Assembly: GCA_003513495.1 (NCBI GenBank)
Contig: DOPM01000020.1
Span: forward strand, 40,575-104,574
DNA: 64,000 nt
Direction of reading: 5' to 3'
Source of the DNA: Desulfosporosinus sp.
GTDB lineage: Bacteria > Bacillota > Desulfitobacteriia > Desulfitobacteriales > Desulfitobacteriaceae
How positions within the stretch are numbered: the first letter of the stretch is position 1; the number at the start of each line of letters is the position of its first letter. Below are positions 17,473 through 25,341 of the stretch, piece after piece. The notes under the pieces are model-generated. The model had not been told where the DNA came from. It saw only the letters and a program-made list of their open reading frames with translations, and did no database searches. A program made the translations under genes and the position numbers.

Positions 17473-17957
17473 TCAACATTTTCGGATTTTCTGCTCCGAT
17501 CTTCCTTGGCCAGTTCATTTAACTCCTCCCGATTTTTACGTAAGGCTTGAAGGGTCTCGTATAAGCTCTGTTCCACATGCTGAAGCATTTCGTCAGCGTA
17601 TTGCACTGCACCATTCTTTACTTCCCAGGCAAACGTTTGTGCTTGTTTAACAATATCTTCTCCATAGTCTTGGGCTTGCTTAACCACTTCGTTTTCTAAA
17701 GCCATTTTATCAACATAGGTTTTCCCTTGATCAAGGAGCTTCTGTGCTTCTGCTTGTGCTTCATCTAAAATACGTTGACGTTCTTTTAAAACCCATTTAG
17801 CATTCGTAATCTCTTCAGGCAGGGCCGCTCGCACACGGTCAAGTAATTCAAAGATTACAGCGTCATCGACTAAAACTTTACCTGTCATCGGAATTTTCGT
17901 GCCATGATCGACGATCTCTTCCACTTCATTAAGTAAACCGTGAATATCACTTTCCAT
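17463..17957 (-). CDS. Conserved coiled-coil protein next to rsmD
   Basis: Hydrophilic 164-aa protein, Glu/Gln/Ala/Lys-rich, with heptad-like helices from about residue 50 to 150 (KERQRILDEAQAEAQKLLDQG). The look is that of an F0 b-subunit or DivIVA-like coiled coil, and such proteins are often labelled ATPase in clostridia without evidence. No catalytic motif is seen. It lies 18 nt downstream of rsmD and is probably co-transcribed with it. Function unknown. Confidence 0.75.
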   Translation of the reverse strand: MESDIHGLLNEVEEIVDHGTKIPMTGKVLVDDAVIFELLDRVRAALPEEITNAKWVLKERQRILDEAQAEAQKLLDQGKTYVDKMALENEVVKQAQDYGEDIVKQAQTFAWEVKNGAVQYADEMLQHVEQSLYETLQALRKNREELNELAKEDRSRKSENVESE

Positions 17958-17975
17958 TTATATCCTCTCCCTTTG

Positions 17976-18527
17976 TCATACATCCATTCTCTGTAGATAC
18001 CATACTTTTGTGTCTCCATAGTCTCCTGTTTTACGAATCTCAAACGGATAAATATCACCCATTAATTCTTCATCTTTAGCCGTCTCAGCAACAATTACGC
18101 CTTCAGTCGTTAAATAAGTAGATTCCTTTAAGGCTGCAAGAACCTTTGGAATAAGCTCCTGTCGATAAGGTGGATCTAAAAAAATAAGGTTGAAAACTTC
18201 ATCTGGGTATCTATGAATAAACTTGAAAGCATCCATTAATAGAAGTTTCGATTTTTGGCTCACCCCAAGTTGTTCAAGATTCTTCTGAATAACTTGATAA
18301 GCATCGTAGTTCTTTTCTACTAACACCGCTTCGCGAGAGCCTCGAGAAAGAGCCTCTATTGCTAAATTTCCCGTTCCAGCAAACAGATCTAAAACCCGAG
18401 AATCTACGACCTTGTCCCCCAAAACATTAAAAATTGCACCCTTTACTTTATCCGAAGTGGGACGAGTATGTATTCCTTCAACTGCCTTAAGTTGTCGACC
18501 ACGCATTTCTCCTGCAATAATCCTCAT
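17976..18527 (-). CDS. rsmD: 16S rRNA (guanine966-N2)-methyltransferase
   Basis: SAM-dependent methyltransferase of 183 aa that modifies G966 of 16S rRNA. The SAM-binding motif LDLFAGTGNLAIEALSRG and catalytic DPPY are visible; the N-terminus MRIIAGEMRGRQL is characteristic. I use the ATG at 18527 (GGAGGG 3 nt upstream) rather than the one six codons earlier. In many Firmicutes coaD follows rsmD; here it does not. Confidence 0.94.
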   Translation of the reverse strand: MRIIAGEMRGRQLKAVEGIHTRPTSDKVKGAIFNVLGDKVVDSRVLDLFAGTGNLAIEALSRGSREAVLVEKNYDAYQVIQKNLEQLGVSQKSKLLLMDAFKFIHRYPDEVFNLIFLDPPYRQELIPKVLAALKESTYLTTEGVIVAETAKDEELMGDIYPFEIRKTGDYGDTKVWYLQRMDV

Positions 18528-18925
18528 AAACCCTCCAAGTCTCATTATAGCAGAGCATTTTACCTTTTAACATCTGTTCTACTAACTCTAAAAACCTGCT
18601 TTCCCCTTTGCATTTGGTTATCAGATTCCTAAGCCTGAAAGACCATGAATTTACATATTCCTTTAATTAATAGTATACCACAGGAAATGCCTAAATTCCT
18701 CGTATTTCATTGTATATCGTTTCGGTTTTTGTCATATACTAGGCGTGGCAATGATGAACATCTGAAAATCATCGAATGCCCTTCCCCCATCTAGCTCTTC
18801 CTTCGTTTTCCTCTATCACTGGGAGCTTTTATTATAATAGCCCCAGTGACTTTTTTACACATTAGACCCCCATGCCACTTCACGGAACCACTGATAAATG
18901 AAAAATCCAGTGCGCTTTTGACATT

Positions 18926-18965
18926 GCTATGAAAGCAACTCAAACGTTGTGTCATCCTGAAGGAG
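18926..18965. repeat. Dispersed repeat, second copy
   Basis: GCTATGAAAGCAACT at 18926-18940, then a short spacer and GTGTCATCCTGAAG, the same left half as the element at 17264. The right half of the inverted repeat is missing, and the sequence runs into the gpr upstream region. Confidence 0.6.
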
Positions 18966-18995
18966 GACATTAACCTGTACTTATTTTTCATGGTA
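18966..18995 (+). promoter_or_regulatory. Candidate forespore (sigma G/F-like) promoter of gpr
   Basis: The -10-like CATGGTA (18989-18995) fits the CATNNTA forespore consensus. GACAT lies 18 nt upstream and is a weak -35. Gpr genes in Bacillus are forespore-expressed. The -35 match is poor, so this is tentative. Confidence 0.3.
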
Positions 18996-19026
18996 GAAAT
19001 ATAAAGGGATTAAAGGAGTAACCGTC

Positions 19027-20013
19027 ATGAAGAAATCAGAACTCTATCAGCACCTTAACGTGCAACTTGATTTAGCAGTTGAAGCACATCAGCTACTCCG
19101 TGGGGAAAGCGGGGAAGAAATTCCTGGCGTCCTAATGGATGAACAAGAACTCGAACATGCTAAGGTCACCATAATCACAGTTAAAACCGACGAAGGGGTC
19201 GAAGCAATCGGGAAACCGAAAGGACAATACATCACCATCGATGCTCCAGAAATCCGTACAAATAATTATGTCGTTCATGAGTCCATCACCCACATCCTAG
19301 CAGACCGATTAATTGACCTTATGAATCTTAAAGAGGATGCTAGCATTCTAATTGTTGGGTTAGGTAACTGGAACGCTACACCGGATGCTTTAGGCCCTCA
19401 GGTTATTGATAAAACCATGGTAACCCGTCACTTATACCAACTCTCTCCTGATGAGTTAAAAGGGCAATTGCGTAAAATCAGCGCTATTGCACCTGGTGTG
19501 TTAGGGCTTACTGGAATAGAAACTGCCGAGATCATCCGAGGGCTCGTAGAACATGTTAAGCCCGATTTAGTGATTGCCATCGATGCTCTAGCGGCTGGCT
19601 CCCTAGAGCGTATTGGTACCAGCATTCAACTTGCGGACACTGGCATTCACCCTGGTTCTGGGGTTGGTAATCGGAGGGCTGGGATTACTGAAGAAACCAT
19701 GGGTTGTAAAGTAATTGCCATCGGACTCCCAACCGTCGTTAATGCAGGGGTTATTGCTCACGATGCCGTGGAAGGAGTATTCAAACAGTTTGTAACAAGT
19801 CCTAAACTATATCAGCTTTATAAAGGTATCAAACCGGAAGTATTTAGCCAGATCATCGACGATGTGCTTTCCCCCTTCCAAGGAAATCTTATGGTTACTC
19901 CTAAGGAAATTGATTCACTCATTAAAACTGTTGCCAAAATCATCGCTGGCGCCTTGGCTATCAGCCTGCATCCAGGAATCGACCGCGAAGACTACGAGAG
20001 ATACTTACAATAA
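19027..20013 (+). CDS. gpr: Germination protease Gpr
   Basis: Atypical aspartate-type protease of 328 aa that is made as a zymogen in the forespore and cleaves alpha/beta SASPs at germination. Family stretches are visible: TDLA-type start (QLDLAVEA), VGLGNWNATPDALGP near residue 110, PGVLGLTGIET, DALAAGS and HPGSGVGNRR. The N-terminal 10-20 residues are probably a propeptide. The RBS is AAAGGAG. The gene is convergent with a SASP-like mini-gene, and the two share a bidirectional terminator. Confidence 0.96.
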   Translation: MKKSELYQHLNVQLDLAVEAHQLLRGESGEEIPGVLMDEQELEHAKVTIITVKTDEGVEAIGKPKGQYITIDAPEIRTNNYVVHESITHILADRLIDLMNLKEDASILIVGLGNWNATPDALGPQVIDKTMVTRHLYQLSPDELKGQLRKISAIAPGVLGLTGIETAEIIRGLVEHVKPDLVIAIDALAAGSLERIGTSIQLADTGIHPGSGVGNRRAGITEETMGCKVIAIGLPTVVNAGVIAHDAVEGVFKQFVTSPKLYQLYKGIKPEVFSQIIDDVLSPFQGNLMVTPKEIDSLIKTVAKIIAGALAISLHPGIDREDYERYLQ

Positions 20014-20032
20014 GGGTAAGCACTTAAAAAAA

Positions 20033-20062
20033 GGATCAGGCGTTTAACCTGATCTTTTTTTC
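20033..20062. terminator. Bidirectional terminator between gpr and the SASP-like gene
   Basis: Arms 20034-20040 and 20048-20054 (GATCAGG/CCTGATC). It is followed by a T run on the + strand, and A-rich DNA lies before it (T run on the minus strand). It can serve both convergent genes. Confidence 0.88.
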
Positions 20063-20066
20063 TTGG

Positions 20067-20195
20067 TTATTGTTGTGGTGAATTGGGAAAACGTTTGTGT
20101 TTTCGATTTGCAATTCCAATCTCTTGCGCAACTTCATACTTAAATTTTTCTAATTCGGGTGTCATTTGAACCATTGGTTTTGTTGACTTAGCCAA
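20067..20195 (-). CDS. Mini alpha/beta-type SASP-like protein
   Basis: A 42-codon frame starting at TTG with AAGGAGGGG 6 nt upstream. The product reads (M)AKSTKPMVQMTPELEKFK and then YEVAQEIGIANRKHKRF. The core FKYEVAQEIGI matches the alpha/beta SASP segment that contains the Gpr cut site (E followed by a hydrophobic-Ala pair). The DNA-binding C-terminal half of a normal 60-70 aa SASP is missing. Lying tail-to-tail with gpr supports a spore role. It may be a short SASP or an intact small relative. Confidence 0.75.
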   Translation of the reverse strand: MAKSTKPMVQMTPELEKFKYEVAQEIGIANRKHKRFPNSPQQ

Positions 20196-20463
20196 AGCAT
20201 ACCCCTCCTTAGATTTTATGAACGACAGCAGACCTGCGTCGCTGCTGTCATAGTTTTTAACCCTTCTGCAATCTGATACTATTATTTGAGTATTTGATTA
20301 AGATATACTCGGCAATTCCTTCCACTAGTTTAGATACCCTAATTAGAACATTTTCGATCTTACACGGCTTTTTAATTCTATCAAAATTTACTATTAAAAT
20401 ATCATTGGAGGTAAGGGGCAAATTGGTAGGTGGTAAGGGGTGTAAGACCATAAACATTCAAGC
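20196..20463. other. Intergenic region with a hairpin
   Basis: No supported gene; a 66-codon minus-strand frame here has no good RBS or recognisable product. 20224-20231/20242-20249 (GACAGCAG/CTGCTGTC) is a perfect 8-bp stem with a 10-nt loop, lacking a T tract. Confidence 0.5.
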
Positions 20464-21216
20464 TTAGTCCAACAAAATATCTAACATTTTCTGTGTATTA
20501 TTTAGAAAAGCCCGCATGATTTGATAATGTTCTGTTCCCTCATAAGTTATACGTTCAAGGCCTTCTTGAATCTCATAGATTTGCGCATGGGGGTAAGCCA
20601 TTATGATTGGGGAATGAGTGGCAATAATAAACTGCGAACCTTGCTGGACTAATTCATGCATTCTCGTAATCATAGACATTTGCCGTGAAGGAGATAGTGC
20701 TGCTTCAGGTTCATCTAGAATATAGAGTCCGTTGCCTCTAAATTTGTTCTGAAAAACTGCGAAGAAGGACTCTCCATGTGATTGTTCATGAAGAGATTTC
20801 CCCCCATAAGAGTCGATGAGAGGCGGCCCAAAGGACTGTTCTGAATCCAATTCATCAATATTCGACGCTAAATTATAGAAGCTTTCTGCTCGTAGAAAAA
20901 ACCCATCTTCTGGTCGTTTCAATCCTTTAATCAGTCTAATATGTTTATTGAGTTCTGAATGAGTCGCTCTGGACGAAAAGTTAAAATTCTTTGTTCCCCC
21001 TTCTGCATTAAAGCCATAGGCAACTGCAATCGACTCTAAGATCGTCGACTTTCCTGAACCATTTTCCCCCACAATAAATGTTACTTGGGGATGAAATGCG
21101 AGTGATTCTAAATTTCTAATAGCCGCTAAATTAAAAGGATATTCGGTAAATGAGGGAACGGCTTCTCGATTTAATTCTATAGATCTTATGTACTGATTCG
21201 TTCTTCTTGATCCCAT
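20464..21216 (-). CDS. Orphan AAA ATPase (SMC/ABC-like, COG3910 type)
   Basis: Single-domain ATPase of 250 aa. Walker A is GENGSGKST, near residues 41-49 from the chosen start. Walker B is LYILDEPEAAL, followed by a D-loop-like SPSRQ and a switch His in ATHSP. It lacks a coiled coil long enough for an SMC, and no nuclease or toxin partner is adjacent. I start at the ATG at 21216 (MGSRRTNQYIRS). The partner and substrate are unknown. It is divergent in function from its neighbours and probably acquired. Confidence 0.8.
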   Translation of the reverse strand: MGSRRTNQYIRSIELNREAVPSFTEYPFNLAAIRNLESLAFHPQVTFIVGENGSGKSTILESIAVAYGFNAEGGTKNFNFSSRATHSELNKHIRLIKGLKRPEDGFFLRAESFYNLASNIDELDSEQSFGPPLIDSYGGKSLHEQSHGESFFAVFQNKFRGNGLYILDEPEAALSPSRQMSMITRMHELVQQGSQFIIATHSPIIMAYPHAQIYEIQEGLERITYEGTEHYQIMRAFLNNTQKMLDILLD

Positions 21217-21278
21217 CTCAGGAGCCCCCCTCTCAGTAAACGAATCTATGCACAACTTGTTGCATGCTTCCTTTCATA

Positions 21279-23705
21279 CTAGTGTACACCAATCTTCTCA
21301 GGTGGAAATCTCTTCTGCACTTCCTTAAAAAGCACTTCGAACCTCTCTGGGTTTTGCAGTGCCTTTTGAGCCATCTGGTATGCCTTTTCCACAAGCTGCC
21401 CGTCTCGCGAAAGATCTGCAAGCCGTAATTCAGCTAAGCCATGCTGCCTAGTTCCCAATAATTCACCTGTTCCGCGCAAGCGCATATCCTCTTCCGCTAT
21501 TTGAAAGCCATCCTCGGTTTCGCATAGAATGTCTAGACGCCGACTCCCTTTGTTTCCAGCCATTAAAAAGCAGTAAGACTGTTCACTCCCACGACCAACT
21601 CGTCCTCTTAGCTGATGTAATTGAGCAAGGCCAAACCTCTCTGCTGATTCAATCACCATGACAGAGGCATTGGGAACATTCACCCCAACCTCGACCACCG
21701 TCGTGGCAACGAGAATATCTATCTCTCCCGAATTGAAGATGTTCATAATATCTTCTTTTTCAGACCCTTTCATTTTTCCATGCAAAAGAGTAACGCGATA
21801 ATTCGGAAATCTCTCCTGTAGGTCTGCAGCTCGCTGGGTCGCAGAAATAAGATCCAAGGTTTCAGATTCCTCCACCAAAGGACAAACAACATAGATTTGC
21901 CTTCCTAGATTAATTTGCTCGTCTAGGAATTTCTCCATTTTTGGACGACTACGTTCTGTTAATTTACGAGTAATTATTGATTTTCGCCCTTTAGGCATCT
22001 CATCAAGTACAGAAAGTTGCAAATCCCCATATAGGGTCAGGGCCAAGGTACGTGGTATAGGGGTTGCTGTAAGGACTAATACGTGAGGATTCTCTCCCTT
22101 GCCTTGAAGTAATGAACGCTGCCGTACACCAAAGCGATGTTGTTCATCCGTTACTGCAAGACCTAAAGCTTTAAATACCACCGTTTCCTGAATCAAGGCG
22201 TGAGTTCCGACGACTACATCTGCTCGACCATCGGCAATCATCCCTAAAGTTCTTTCTCGTAAGGCTTTACCTTGGCTGCCAAGTAAACAAACTACGCAAA
22301 TTCCCAGAGGGGTGAACACTTTCTCAAGGGATTGAAAATGCTGTACTGCTAAAATTTCAGTTGGAGCCATCATGGCCCCTTGGTAGCCAGAGCCCACCGC
22401 TCGCAACAGGGCTGCCATGGCAACAGCGGTCTTACCTGATCCCACATCCCCTTGGACCAAGCGTGCCATTCCTTGTGGTCGAGCCATATCCTGAAATATT
22501 TCTCCAATCACTCGTTTCTGCGCCCCTGTCAGTTGAAAAGGTAAGCCTTCAAAAAAACTTTGAATTAACCCCTCCCCCTCCTTTAGAGGAGGGCTTTCAA
22601 GTCGCACCATGCCCTGGCGCAATCGAGCAACTGCTAATTGCAAAAAAAGAACTTCTTCCCAAACCAGTCGATCCCTCGCCAGGGAGAGATTATTATAGTC
22701 CTTTGGAAAATGGATTTCTCGATGAGCTGCCGGACGCCCCATCCAATCTCGGCATTCTTCTTGAGGTAAGATCTCAGGAAACTCCTCTTCCACCTGATTT
22801 ATAATACCTTGGATTAAGTTGCGAATTACTTTTGAGGATAGGCGTGCTGTTTCTGAATAGATGGGTAAAATTGTTTGTGAATTTGTGTCAGCGCTATTTA
22901 CTCCAGACTTTTCTATATCCGTCGCTATAATCTCCGGTGTCTGTTGCTGCCAGCGAACCTTTCCCGTAACAACAACTCGTGTTCCTACGGGATATTGCTT
23001 AAGAATAAACGTTTGGTTAAACCAAGTTGCCTGAATGAGGCGCCCCCCTTGCTCGATACTAAGCTTAACCACTTTCATTTTTCCACTGGTCACATGTCCT
23101 GCTGCTACTTTGCCTTCTATCGTCGCCAGCTCACCGTCTCTCAACTCCGCTATTCTGCGCTTGCGGCGATCTTCGTATCGACGTGGATAATATTGCAATA
23201 AGTCTTGAATGGTATGTAAGCCAAGCTGTTCAAGCTGCTTAGCTCTTTCTGGGCCGACTCCTTTAAGGAATTGTAAGGGCCTGATTCCCATGGAAGCATT
23301 TTTATTATCCCCACGATTATGCCTCTTAGGGATAGGAAGGTTCTCGACCACACCTGAATTTCTTTCTGGTAGTTCTTGGGTCTCAGGCCTTTTCTGAATG
23401 TCTTGCCGGGATACATTCTGACTAAAGATGTCTTCGGCTTCGCTCGTTATCTCCAACATAAAACGGCGAATTTCTGCAAAGGCTTCTCTCCGACGAAGCG
23501 GGCTAAAGGTCGGATAGCTCTGAGCCAATTTTCTCAACAAATCCAGATCCTTATCCGGGAAGAGCTGCTCTAATCGAGGGAGAATTCCTCGTAAAAAGGT
23601 ATTGAATCCGCCTAGCACTCCAGCATTTGTAAAGCCCTGTTTTTCTTCTGCTAGAAGCGCCCTCTGAAAATTGCTTAAGACTAATCGAACTTGTGTAAGT
23701 TTCAT
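21279..23705 (-). CDS. recG: ATP-dependent DNA helicase RecG
   Basis: Branched-DNA helicase that remodels stalled replication forks and Holliday junctions (808 aa). Canonical RecG begins near residue 141 (IRPLQFLKGVGPERAKQL). The OB-fold wedge follows (about 190-290), then helicase motifs GDVGSGKTAVA near residue 430, TDEQHRFGVRQR, LVLTATPIPRTL and a motif VI-like RGRVGRG. The first 140 residues are an extra helical domain with a charged linker, absent from the roughly 690-aa proteobacterial and Bacillus enzymes. The start overlaps the sdaAA stop (ATGA). Confidence 0.95.
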   Translation of the reverse strand: MKLTQVRLVLSNFQRALLAEEKQGFTNAGVLGGFNTFLRGILPRLEQLFPDKDLDLLRKLAQSYPTFSPLRRREAFAEIRRFMLEITSEAEDIFSQNVSRQDIQKRPETQELPERNSGVVENLPIPKRHNRGDNKNASMGIRPLQFLKGVGPERAKQLEQLGLHTIQDLLQYYPRRYEDRRKRRIAELRDGELATIEGKVAAGHVTSGKMKVVKLSIEQGGRLIQATWFNQTFILKQYPVGTRVVVTGKVRWQQQTPEIIATDIEKSGVNSADTNSQTILPIYSETARLSSKVIRNLIQGIINQVEEEFPEILPQEECRDWMGRPAAHREIHFPKDYNNLSLARDRLVWEEVLFLQLAVARLRQGMVRLESPPLKEGEGLIQSFFEGLPFQLTGAQKRVIGEIFQDMARPQGMARLVQGDVGSGKTAVAMAALLRAVGSGYQGAMMAPTEILAVQHFQSLEKVFTPLGICVVCLLGSQGKALRERTLGMIADGRADVVVGTHALIQETVVFKALGLAVTDEQHRFGVRQRSLLQGKGENPHVLVLTATPIPRTLALTLYGDLQLSVLDEMPKGRKSIITRKLTERSRPKMEKFLDEQINLGRQIYVVCPLVEESETLDLISATQRAADLQERFPNYRVTLLHGKMKGSEKEDIMNIFNSGEIDILVATTVVEVGVNVPNASVMVIESAERFGLAQLHQLRGRVGRGSEQSYCFLMAGNKGSRRLDILCETEDGFQIAEEDMRLRGTGELLGTRQHGLAELRLADLSRDGQLVEKAYQMAQKALQNPERFEVLFKEVQKRFPPEKIGVH

Positions 23706-24565
23706 AGAAAATCAGCCTGAATCCGTCTTCCTGTTGTGCTAACAGCTAGACCACCTTGCGCCGTTTCTTTCAAAGCGCAGGGCATTTGTTTCCCTATCTG
23801 ACCCATTGTATCAATAACCTCATCGATGGGAATCGCACTTTTCACCCCGGAAAGTGCCATTTCAGCCGCTGCCAAAGCAATGGTTGCTCCCGTTGCATTT
23901 CGTTTAACACAAGGAACCTCTACAAGCCCCCCTACGGGATCACAGACTAACCCGAGCATTGACTTCATGGCAATTGCGGCAGCATCAGCCGTCTGGCTCG
24001 GCGATCCTCCAGCTAATTCCACCGCCGCTGCAGCGGCCATGGCTGCTGCGGACCCAATTTCCGCCTGACATCCACCCTCAGCCCCGGAAACACTGGCCCG
24101 TTCCGCAAGAATCATCCCTAATCCCGCCGCCGTAAAAAGTGCAAGCAAGAGGTCCCGCTCTGATACCTGACGTGCTTCCTCGACCGTCAAGAGAACTGCC
24201 GGAAGTACTCCACAGGAACCGGCAGTCGGTGCAGCCACAATCTTACCCATACAAGCATTGATCTCAGCCACAGCAAGCGCCTTAGCAATAGCACCACTCA
24301 TTATCTCTCCGACCAAGCTAGCGCCCATGTTCCGACGATTCTCGACTTTAGCTGCATCTCCACCCACTAAACCGGATAGGGAACGGCGTTTCCCGACTAA
24401 TCCAGCTTCTACGGACTCTCTCATCACCTTTAAGTTTGCACTCATTCGTTGGAAGAGGGCTTGTTCTGTTTGTTCTAGCTCTTCCATTTGATCTTGAAGT
24501 ATGACTTGACTAAGTTTTTGCCCTTTAGTTTCGGCCTCAATAACCCAATCTTGATAGGCACGCAT
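23702..24565 (-). CDS. sdaAA: L-serine dehydratase alpha subunit (Fe-S)
   Basis: Catalytic subunit of the oxygen-sensitive [4Fe-4S] L-serine dehydratase that converts serine to pyruvate and ammonia (287 aa). Conserved cysteines lie in TAGSCGVLPA, GAEGGCQAE, GLVCDPVGGL and EVPCVKRN. It works with the beta subunit encoded immediately upstream. The RBS is AGGAGGATAATTAC. The two-gene form is typical of Firmicutes. Confidence 0.96.
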   Translation of the reverse strand: MRAYQDWVIEAETKGQKLSQVILQDQMEELEQTEQALFQRMSANLKVMRESVEAGLVGKRRSLSGLVGGDAAKVENRRNMGASLVGEIMSGAIAKALAVAEINACMGKIVAAPTAGSCGVLPAVLLTVEEARQVSERDLLLALFTAAGLGMILAERASVSGAEGGCQAEIGSAAAMAAAAAVELAGGSPSQTADAAAIAMKSMLGLVCDPVGGLVEVPCVKRNATGATIALAAAEMALSGVKSAIPIDEVIDTMGQIGKQMPCALKETAQGGLAVSTTGRRIQADFL

Positions 24566-24611
24566 GTAATTATCCTCCTATGTAGAAAACTTAGCTAACG
24601 TTAAGCTAGTA

Positions 24612-25283
24612 TCATAACGGCTCTATTGCCATTGCTTGCTCAATTCTTGGTAGTGTTCTCATTAAAGCGAGAACAGCCTGGTCAATGGTTTGGTCTGTCT
24701 CTAACACCATTAAGGCTTTGGCCCCCTTTTTTTCACGAGAAACCCTCATACTTGCAATATTTATATGTGCAGTTGCCAGGAGAAGAGTCACTTGGGCAAC
24801 CAATCCCGGGAGATCCTGGTGCAAGATGACAAGTGTGGGATAGTCACCCCGGATTTCTACTTCAAAATCATTGATCTTATGAATGACGATAGTACCTCCA
24901 CCGATGGAGGAACCTACTACCTCAACATGTCCACCTGATTGTCCGACTAGATCAAACTTTACCGTGTTGGGGTGCACACCACCGAGATCGACGCTTTCAT
25001 AATTGACACTCAGACCACGTTCCTTAGCGATTTTAGGAGCCTCTGGAATGCGTTCATCATCAGGAAGCATCCCTAGCAGTCCAGCCAGCAATGCTAGATC
25101 TGTCCCATGCCCCTTGCCCGTCTTTGCAAAGGAACCATGGAGAAAAATCGTTCCCTCAACTGGTTTTTCTCCTAATATCTTTCTAGCCATTCCACCCAAC
25201 CGAACGGCACCCGCCGTATGTGAACTTGACGGACCTACCATGATTGGGCCTAGAAGATCGAATACATTACTCTTTGCCAACAA
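24612..25283 (-). CDS. sdaAB: L-serine dehydratase beta subunit
   Basis: Partner of SdaAA (223 aa). It carries the serine-dehydratase beta motif GPSSSHTAGAVRLG near residues 17-30 and a C-terminal ACT domain (about 148-220: LVILHQDLPGLVAQVTLLL), which may sense an amino acid. The start codon is TTG behind AGGAGGG. It is separated from the upstream fakA gene by a strong terminator, so sdaAB-sdaAA-recG form their own unit. Confidence 0.95.
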   Translation of the reverse strand: MLAKSNVFDLLGPIMVGPSSSHTAGAVRLGGMARKILGEKPVEGTIFLHGSFAKTGKGHGTDLALLAGLLGMLPDDERIPEAPKIAKERGLSVNYESVDLGGVHPNTVKFDLVGQSGGHVEVVGSSIGGGTIVIHKINDFEVEIRGDYPTLVILHQDLPGLVAQVTLLLATAHINIASMRVSREKKGAKALMVLETDQTIDQAVLALMRTLPRIEQAMAIEPL

Positions 25284-25303
25284 TGTTCCCTCCTACGACA
25301 GTT

Positions 25304-25338
25304 AAAAAAAGAAAACCTCCGGAATAATTCCGGAGGTT
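25304..25338 (-). terminator. Terminator of fakA
   Basis: Arms 25314-25324 and 25328-25338 (AACCTCCGGAA/TTCCGGAGGTT), an 11-bp perfect stem with a 3-nt loop. On the minus strand it is followed by TTTTCTTTTTTT. It lies 4 nt after the fakA stop. Confidence 0.92.
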
Positions 25339-25341
25339 AAC

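Larger units (their letters stand above)
18528..19026. other. 500-bp intergenic region between rsmD and gpr
   Basis: No gene is supported. Within it, 18816-18823/18842-18849 (TCACTGGG/CCCAGTGA) is a hairpin followed by CTTTTTT on the + strand, terminator-like although no + strand gene precedes it. 18926-18965 is a copy of the GCTATGAAAGCAACT-GTCATCCTGA repeat. 18966-18995 may be the gpr promoter. Confidence 0.6.

Noticed and set aside
18791..18991. 66-codon minus-strand frame before gpr
   Set aside because: Covers a dispersed repeat and a hairpin; no recognisable product.
20257..20457. 66-codon minus-strand frame after the AAA ATPase gene
   Set aside because: No Shine-Dalgarno and composition like non-coding AT-rich DNA.
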